A stretch of 64,000 nucleotides of DNA, taken from assembly GCA_033060915.1 (NCBI GenBank), contig CM065379.1:34139318-34203317 (forward strand), written 5' to 3'. The position numbers and the translations under genes were made by a program. Positions 58,129 through 64,000 of the stretch are shown one piece after another; position 1 is the stretch's first letter, and each line of letters starts with the position of its first letter. The notes under the pieces were generated by a model. It saw only the letters and a list, made by a program, of their open reading frames with translations. It had not been told where the DNA came from and searched no databases. Source of the DNA: Euryodendron excelsum. Taxonomy: Eukaryota; Streptophyta; Magnoliopsida; Ericales; Pentaphylacaceae.

Positions 58129-60111
58129 GACTTAGAGGGTTAGGTCGTAGTCATGTCTCTTTACCCTTCACCCATGTAGAGTCTTCAATTAACTTGGTCC
58201 AATCCTATTCACTTTAAATTTTCCAAACTAAATTTTCAAAATTGTTTCAAAAAAAAAAAAAATATGCATTTATTCATATTATCTTGTATCATGTTTGTCA
58301 TTCACATACTAACACTTGCATCTTTGTTTTGTAGGTACACATTTTGTTTAAATTTTATTAATTGCTTTGCATGAATGTGATGTATAGGATGAATGGGAGT
58401 TGTTGGGCCCTTTCCTCCACTTTTAAAAATCACACACACACTGCATGTGCACTTGCATTCTGCATACTTGCATACCCCGATATGTCCTTTCTAATTAGAA
58501 AGGGGGAACGGTATATTGGTTGTGGGCAAGGTGCTGTGTCAGTTTCTTCGTCTATGGCCTCTTAATGGTTCCCCCGCTCAGATCACCAACCGATCATGGC
58601 ACCACCTTGGGGAGTGGGCCTAGGTTTGAAGATCCGGGGACCGAGCCTTTTTAGGACGCATTAGTCAACCCTCAACCTCATACTCATATAGACACCATGC
58701 ATAGCCGAACCTCTGCCGGATTTAGGACACGAGCATCGTTTTCAAAATCACGGAGGAAAGGGCAACTGCTCTTACTTTCATTTATACCTGCTGTTATAAT
58801 GCTTGTATTTATACTGTTATAATGCCTATCTAACTGTTCATGCATGCATGTTTACTCAATTGTACTTTCTCTCCTTATACTCTTTGCATATTCATGTTCA
58901 TGCATTCAATATCCCATGTCAAGACAAGAGTTCCAAGTAACTCAAGTCACTGCATTCTCATGCATATGATCAACCCATTGAGAGTGACACCAACGTCACT
59001 CTCCCTTGCATTAAACCTACCCAAACCCTAAGGGTTCCCGTGTAACCCTAGGGACTCATGGCATGCACACCAATCCATTCCATAAGAGGGGCCCAATCCC
59101 TCTATGCTCACGGAGATAGGGTTGCCAAGAAGACAAGGGGCAATCAATCAACAAGGTCTCTCAGCGACCTCCTCGACATCAAATCCAAGGAAGGCGAATC
59201 CGAAGACTCAAGAGTAGTTTAGGGTTTTCCTTTGTAAAAGTAGATAGGTGGAAGTCCAAAGGAAAATGTTCCCCCTCCCCTCGATTAAAATGTATTTCAA
59301 TTCTTTTGTATCTTAAACCCAAAATTTAATGTACTTCTTTACTTTAATGAATGAATGCGTGGATGGTTGAAAGTTCCTGCTTAACGGTAAGGTATCTGCA
59401 TACAGGGGCAAATCCCCTATCTCCAAAAGTAAGCCAATGCATCATGTATAGTCTCTCCTCTAAGTAGGGGCATCCTTAGGACATGCATTACATAAGAATT
59501 TTCAAATCAAGGCACTAACTTCCTTTTTCTTCTTTTGTTTCTTGTCTTCTATCCTCCCCCTCCTCATCTCCAAACACCAAGAGAACCGAAGGCAGAAGCA
59601 AGACAAGAAGGGGGTTTTTCTAAACCATTTATTCATTGTTATCATATTGCTCGCACATTCACTTCTTTTATGCTTATGCACCCATATCCATTGCAAGACA
59701 AGAGTTCCAAGAAACTCGAGTCATTTCGTTCTCATGCATCTAATCAACCGTAGAGAGAAAGGAGCAATCCGATCTCATGTTAATCGAACCTACCAAAATT
59801 CCTACGGGTTCTTAAACCCTAAGGATTCATGGCATGCATAGAACCATATCTCGAGAAAGGCCCAAATCTCTCTCAGTCCATGGAGGTAGAATTGCCCAAA
59901 TAAAGAAACATCAACCGGCCCACGCCGAAGAGGTATTGTATTGTATAATAAGGGCAAAACCCCACCTCCAAAATGGACTTGTCATCATTCCTAGACTCCC
60001 TCAAAGAAGGGACCTCCATAGGACATGCATTGCATAGAACCCCCAACTCCACATGCTAACTACATTTTGTTTTTCTTTTATTTTTCAGGTCAAAGAGCAC
60101 AACTGAACTCA
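58129..60111 (+). other. Leader of element C with internal duplication
   Basis: Same leader blocks as A and B: GGGTTAGGTCG, splice acceptor, ACGGTATATTGGTTGTGG, GATCACCAACCGATC, GCCGAACCTCTGCCGG. The part from CAAGACAAGAGTTCCAAG through CCCTAAGG and GGCATGCA (58918-59480) recurs in diverged form at 59693-60050. No gene recognised. Confidence 0.65.
58307..58334 (+). promoter_or_regulatory. Branch point and 3' splice site in the C leader
   Basis: TACTAAC (58307-58313), then TTTGTTTTGTAG with AG at 58333-58334. Identical to A in its key bases. Confidence 0.55.
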
Positions 60112-60436
60112 TAAGAACCCCTCTAGTATCATGCCCAATTCAAACTCATGCAAGGATGAGCCAGGCTATTGAAGGAGGCCGAACCTACGTGAAGGAATAA
60201 TTAACCATCCATCCGCAAGACATTACCTCTATGCAACTACTCTCGCGCCATGCCAAGACAATCACTATCCATGCAGAAGAGGACCTCACCATTTGCGAAG
60301 TCTTGTCAGACCCGTGCATTGCAACAACACATCCTCTAACTTCCAAATGCATGACAAATATCGTGAACTCGCCCTCCATTGATACACCTGATGAATGAAG
60401 CCCCAAGAGGTTGATGTAGTCCCAAAACCCTATTAA
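60112..60436 (+). pseudogene. Remnant at the gag-like position, C-terminal end only (element C)
   Basis: One frame reads THARMSQAIEGGRTYVKE-stop, then HPQDITSMQLLSRHAKTITI and HAEEDLTICEVLSDPCIATT. Another ends VVPKPY-stop at 60434-60436, the same end as A and B. There is no zinc knuckle and only about 0.3 kb where A and B have 1.2 kb. Either most of the gene was deleted, or this is a different coding segment that I do not recognise. Confidence 0.4.
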
Positions 60437-61739
60437 GGATTCTCACCAAAAGGCCCACAAGAAAAGGGAGGTTTTCATAAAATTCATCTATTTCCTTTTT
60501 GTCTGTCTATTTTCTTGCATATCTTATTTAAATAAGCACACATGCCGTACATTCATGATTTGAAATGAAAAAGATGAAGTTTCCAGTTTATCCTCTTTTG
60601 TCTCATACTCTTGTGGAGGATTGTTGCGTTTAAGGATTCTTTCCCATTTAGTGATGACTCGACTTGAAGGATGGGATAGCATAGGTCACCTATTTAAAAG
60701 GGGTTAAAACCTTCGAGAAACAAAGAGAGAATGAGAGGTAGGAGGAAGACAGTCTCAATAGAGAAGTGCAGAGTTTATTCAAAAGGCGACACTTGCGTGA
60801 TATCCTGGCTAAGCGATGGGCAGCTGAGTCCCTAAAATGATGAGAAGCCATTGTTCTAATTATCCCAAATAAACACTACCCTTTGTTCAGCCCACTAGAG
60901 TCGTACATAATTTCTTTTCAGATATCCCCAAACCTATAACCATCCCCCACATTGGGGTGAGCACAAAATAGTTGATTTGATAGAACATGTAAGGTTTCAC
61001 TGATAGAAACACATCATCCCTAGGAGTAATGTCTAAATTTTGTACAAAGGCTTTATGGACTAAGCAATTCAATTTGAAATGATTAGAGGCCCTCAATTCT
61101 ACTACCATACACAAAAATAATCCTTTTGCTTAACCCATTAATGCCTCGCAGAAAGCAGAAGATTCTTCTTGTCAACCCCGATCCGAAACCATTCCCCCAC
61201 ACTGGGGCAGACAGGCAGTAGAAGATCTAGTGGAGAATGTTATCGACCATCAAGCTGAAGTAATGTGAAGGCTCTATGGATCAAGCAATTTTATTCAAAA
61301 TAAAGAGGGGCCCTCATTTCATTTCCCATACAATTAAAAGCAACCCTTGTCGAACCTATTGAGCCAGTTATCTTTCTTTTCCAAAACACACCCTAACCTA
61401 GGGATCACCATCCACAATCGGTTAAATGAAAATGTTAAGGAAAGGATCTAAGAGAAAGAAGTTGTAGAAATGTTCTTCTTGTCAAAGGCGACAAAAAAAA
61501 AAAAAAAGAGCATATCAGAGGAAAGACCGAAAAAGAATCATGTTGTGCTATCTTTGAAAGCATATAAAGCCAGAAATCAGAAAAAAGGGGGCAAATGTCA
61601 GACTTAGAAGGTCAAAAAGTTACAAGAAAGTTCAACTCCTTTTGTAAAAGAGGAAATTCAAAGGTGATCCTAGGTAACAAAGCCACCAATTAGAAGCTAT
61701 AGGTTTGAGCCTTTACCCTTTCTTGTTAAACCCCAAACC
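60437..61739 (+). other. Interior spacer of element C
   Basis: Blocks of A 15601-16690 appear, some twice: CCCCCACATTGGGGTGAGC near 60945 and CCCCCACACTGGGGCAGAC near 61195, and GAGGCCCTCAATTC near 61084 versus GGGCCCTCATTTC near 61308. A run of A (61490-61508) and GAAAG-rich sequence correspond to the purine-rich tract of A and B. No gene recognised. Confidence 0.6.
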
Positions 61740-62240
61740 ATGGCCTACATTACAACCCTACTAAAGTCCACTCTAATTGAGAAGGATTGCTTGATCTAAA
61801 TGAGCCAAATATGTTTCTGAAGCTAGAGGAGGATATCAGGGGATGAAACCCCACTGGAAGACCAACCAAGGATGGTGCGGATCTAACCCTACTAGAATCA
61901 ACATCAAATTTGAGCTTACATATCCCGTTCATTCATAAACCCCTTAACCTAGTCTACGTTGCGGTCCAAATTAAAGTCCTCTCTGATCAAAGAGAATTGC
62001 TTAATCCAAATAAGCCTGAACAATACTAAGGCAAGTAGGGTGAGAAAGGAGAATTGGAAGGGAATGCAAGGGGCAATCTCATGCTCCAAGATGTGCTCAG
62101 ATGGTTTCGGTTTTAACAACCCACTAAAAAAAAAAAAAATCTTTAAGCCTAAATATCCCTTTATTTCTTACAACCCCTAAACCCAACCTATATTACGGTC
62201 CTAAAAGAAGTCTTCTCAGATTGAGGGCTTAGCTGTTTAT
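61740..62240 (+). repeat. Conserved small-ORF block, duplicated and broken (element C)
   Basis: 61740-61800 reads MAYITTLLKSTLIEK then breaks. The unit TATCCCGTT...CATAAACCCC...GCGGTCC...AAAGTCC...CTCTGAT...AATTGCTTAATC is repeated, with second-copy words at 62150-62225 (ATATCCCTTT, TTACGGTCCTAAAAG). Stops exclude a product. Confidence 0.55.
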
Positions 62241-63750
62241 CGCTCTGCAAAGGGCATACGAGTTGTCGCTCGAGCCATGGTGGCATTTTGGAGATCTGTG
62301 AGAGAAACCCAAGTGAGCTCAGAAACACCCCAAACAGTAACCCTGTAGAAAGTAGGGATAAGATAGCAAACCAAAAGGTCAAGATCCCTGGAGAATGGAG
62401 CGAATGCTATCACACCCCAACGAGAATGGGACAAAACTAAATGGGGCAAAATCTTGGAAAGGAACAGAATCTTGAGAGTTTGGGCCCAAGGGCAATCCTG
62501 GGGTTTTCTTTGTAAATAGCTTATATACATGTAGTACTGATGCATCCATGACATGTATAACCTGTACATCCATTTAGATTCATGTGTAGTTTGTATCTAT
62601 GCATGCATTCAACTGCATTCCTGTATGAACTTGTTCATTTGTAAGGAAGTAGGTTATGCATTTAAATCAATTCTCACATAAATCTATGCATTTATCACAA
62701 AAAATGGGAAACATTGCATTTAATTCTATTTGTGTATGCGCATTATCCAAAAGTATAACATGCATTCAATTCCAATTCTGTGTGAACCTCTACATTCATA
62801 AAAAGTAGGGCACACATTCAATTCATAAAAAAAAGTATGACACGCATTCACCCTGTACCGAGGCATTCTTAAACTATTTTTGTACAAAACTCACTCTATG
62901 TCTTTCTCTTTCTCCCAAATTAGAAATAGGGAACAAAGAAAAACATAAAAAGGAGCTAAAGCCACCCCACAGATATCTCCAGTACCAGCTCACACCTCAA
63001 AAAGCTTATATTTCCGGGACCAACAAGAAATAGAGAATGGGGCAATGACCCACCCTTGACCTCCCCAATCAAACAACTTTGAAAGAGGGGTAGTGAATAA
63101 GTGTCCGATCACCCAAAGCTGGAATAATAAAGCACATCCCCAATAATGAGCATCGCCCCCCCCCCCCTTGAGGTCTGTCCCACAACCATAGGAGCATATG
63201 GGTGCCCCTTATGAATCCTGGCAAGCAGTACAAGTGATTGACAGTCAACCACGTCATTCCCTCAAGGAGAAACACCCAAAATCTTAAGAAGAGCAAAGTT
63301 GGGGCCACCATGTGAGAGATTGACCAATCTTGAGAAGTATGCTAATCCCCTATCCGTCGCAAACTCAAAATGAGAGAAACAAGAACTTCATTGGGACATA
63401 AAGAAACTGGGGCCATGGATCAGAAGAAAAAGGCTGCAAAATGGAGCCCAAGCTGAGGAGCAACAATCGTGATGCAGCCACCAGGAAAAAGTAGGTCCCA
63501 TAATGTCAGTTGAACCATCCTGAAGACCTAGGAGGAAGCCATACTCCTGGGGAGTAGGGGCAGGCTCACATTCCCCAAAATGGGAGAAAGACAGGTCAGA
63601 TGGGAACCACTGTCAGAAAGCAAGCTACACCAACAAGAGAAAAGCCATGCAACCAAAGGACCAGCAAAAATGTCTTGCTCATCTAAAGGATGCCCATCAT
63701 ACCAAACCCGTAGTCAGCTCAAAATAGCGTCGGCCATCCAAAAAGTCAAA
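62241..63750 (+). other. Region without recognised gene (element C)
   Basis: 62241-62480 parallels the spacer before the PMD gene in A. 62590-62860 is a loose array of ATGCATTCAATTC-type words about 60-70 bp apart. 62880-63750 has no counterpart in A or B that I can see; it contains a C run near 63154-63168. The PMD core expected here is absent. Confidence 0.5.
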
Positions 63751-63972
63751 AGTGGAAAACCTCGATGTCCATCTCATCCTCGAAGGTTGGCTCAACTAGA
63801 GGGAAGGGGTCGACTAGAGGCCCACTCCCCCCTCCCACCCTGGCTAGAAGGTGCTCGAGTGGCAGAGTGCTGACTGCCCCTAGAGCGGCTGGAGCTGCCG
63901 ACATGAATCTGTTCGGGCCATCTTCCTGAAGCAGTGACTCTTCTCTGAACCCTCATCGCCTGCTCCCGCCAT
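63751..63972 (-). pseudogene. First part of an antisense PMD gene (element C)
   Basis: ATG at 63970-63972 starts MAGAGDEGSE, matching MADTSDDGSE of B. A frame change follows, then GSSSRSRGSQHSATRAPSSQ as in B (RSSSRSRGSQRSTGRVSSSQ). The nucleotide match runs to about 63750 and then ends, so the rest of the gene, including the PMD core, is missing or moved. The same kind of frame change after the first 17-18 codons in B and C suggests either a shared old lesion or an unrecognised intron. Confidence 0.6.
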
Positions 63973-64000
63973 CCTGAAAGGTAAGTCAAGGTAATAGGTA

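Larger units (their letters stand above)
25368..64000 (+). mobile_element. Element B: non-autonomous long-LTR retrotransposon, right end outside the window
   Basis: This has the same family structure as A: 5' LTR (25368-30075), PBS, leader, gag-like gene, small ORF, antisense PMD gene, polypurine tract, 3' LTR from 44157. Nested inside are S2, S3 and C. The last part of the 3' LTR (about 0.4 kb by comparison with the 5' LTR) must lie beyond C, outside the window. GTGCT (25363-25367) is the predicted left target duplication. No pol domain is visible in the interior. Confidence 0.85.
52909..64000 (+). mobile_element. Element C: family member with best-kept PBS, right end outside the window
   Basis: TAGGT (52904-52908) is the predicted left duplication. 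LTR 52909-58108, PBS, leader with splice acceptor, rearranged interior, and the first codons of an antisense PMD gene at the right edge. Interior blocks known from A and B appear twice. No pol is visible in the part shown. Best-kept termini and PBS, plus its position inside B, make it one of the younger insertions. Confidence 0.85.

Noticed and set aside
63154..63168. C run as a functional tract
   Set aside because: A single homopolymer run with no counterpart in A or B; may be a sequencing or simple-repeat effect.
62880..63750. Possible replacement gene in C (ORFs at 63069-63311 minus and 63580-63873 plus)
   Set aside because: No recognisable domain, frequent stops in surrounding frames, and no homologous block in A or B.

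Overview
The window is repeat DNA from a large plant nuclear genome, most likely a flowering plant. I cannot name the species. It is AT-rich, has no intact host gene, and is almost entirely nested LTR retrotransposons. Nothing bacterial is present: no operons, ribosome binding sites or CRISPR. The family that fills it has unusually long LTRs (about 4.1-5.3 kb) that begin TGTAAGCACCCC and end near GCGCGACA. A primer binding site (PBS), TGGCGACTCCACTGGGGA, follows the LTR; from memory it complements the 3' end of plant tRNA-Arg. Long LTRs, a tRNA-Arg PBS, a GHDTEDC zinc knuckle and an extra antisense gene with a plant mobile domain (PMD) all suggest the Tat/Ogre side of Ty3/gypsy. No protease, reverse transcriptase (RT) or integrase is visible inside these elements, so they look non-autonomous.

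Layout. 1-1151 is a broken Athila-type pol (RT and RNase H) on the minus strand. Element D, a diverged relative with a long LTR, enters it at 1152 and is visible as 1152-4230 and 24747-25367. Element A (4231-24741, TSD CAACC on both sides) sits in D: 5' LTR 4231-12861, interior 12862-20189, 3' LTR 20190-24741. Its 5' LTR is split by inverted solo LTR S1 (8402-12472). Removing S1 and one TSD leaves 4555 bp against 4552 bp for the 3' LTR. Element B (25368 to beyond the right edge) also sits in D: 5' LTR 25368-30075, interior 30076-44156, 3' LTR from 44157. It is interrupted by inverted solo LTR S2 (37835-43174, perfect TSD AGCAT), inverted solo LTR S3 (46075-50648, TSD GTTGC/CTTGC) and element C. 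Element C (52909 to beyond the edge) has 5' LTR 52909-58108 and the best-preserved PBS.

Gene content. A and B each carry a decayed sense gag-like gene with a CHHC zinc knuckle, a conserved unknown block, and an antisense PMD gene whose last exon follows a small, still recognisable intron. C keeps only the end of the gag-like frame and the first codons of the PMD gene, and several interior blocks are duplicated. Every LTR has a TATA box just downstream of GGCGCC dyads, then a long G-poor degenerate repeat tract, then a conserved core hairpin, and near its 3' end a second hairpin that overlaps a PBS-like sequence. Three leaders share a branch-point and splice-acceptor signal.

The main biology here is the nesting itself, the antisense spliced PMD gene carried by an element without pol, and structured cis-elements repeated in every LTR. 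All coordinates come from reading by eye; no alignment or database search was run.
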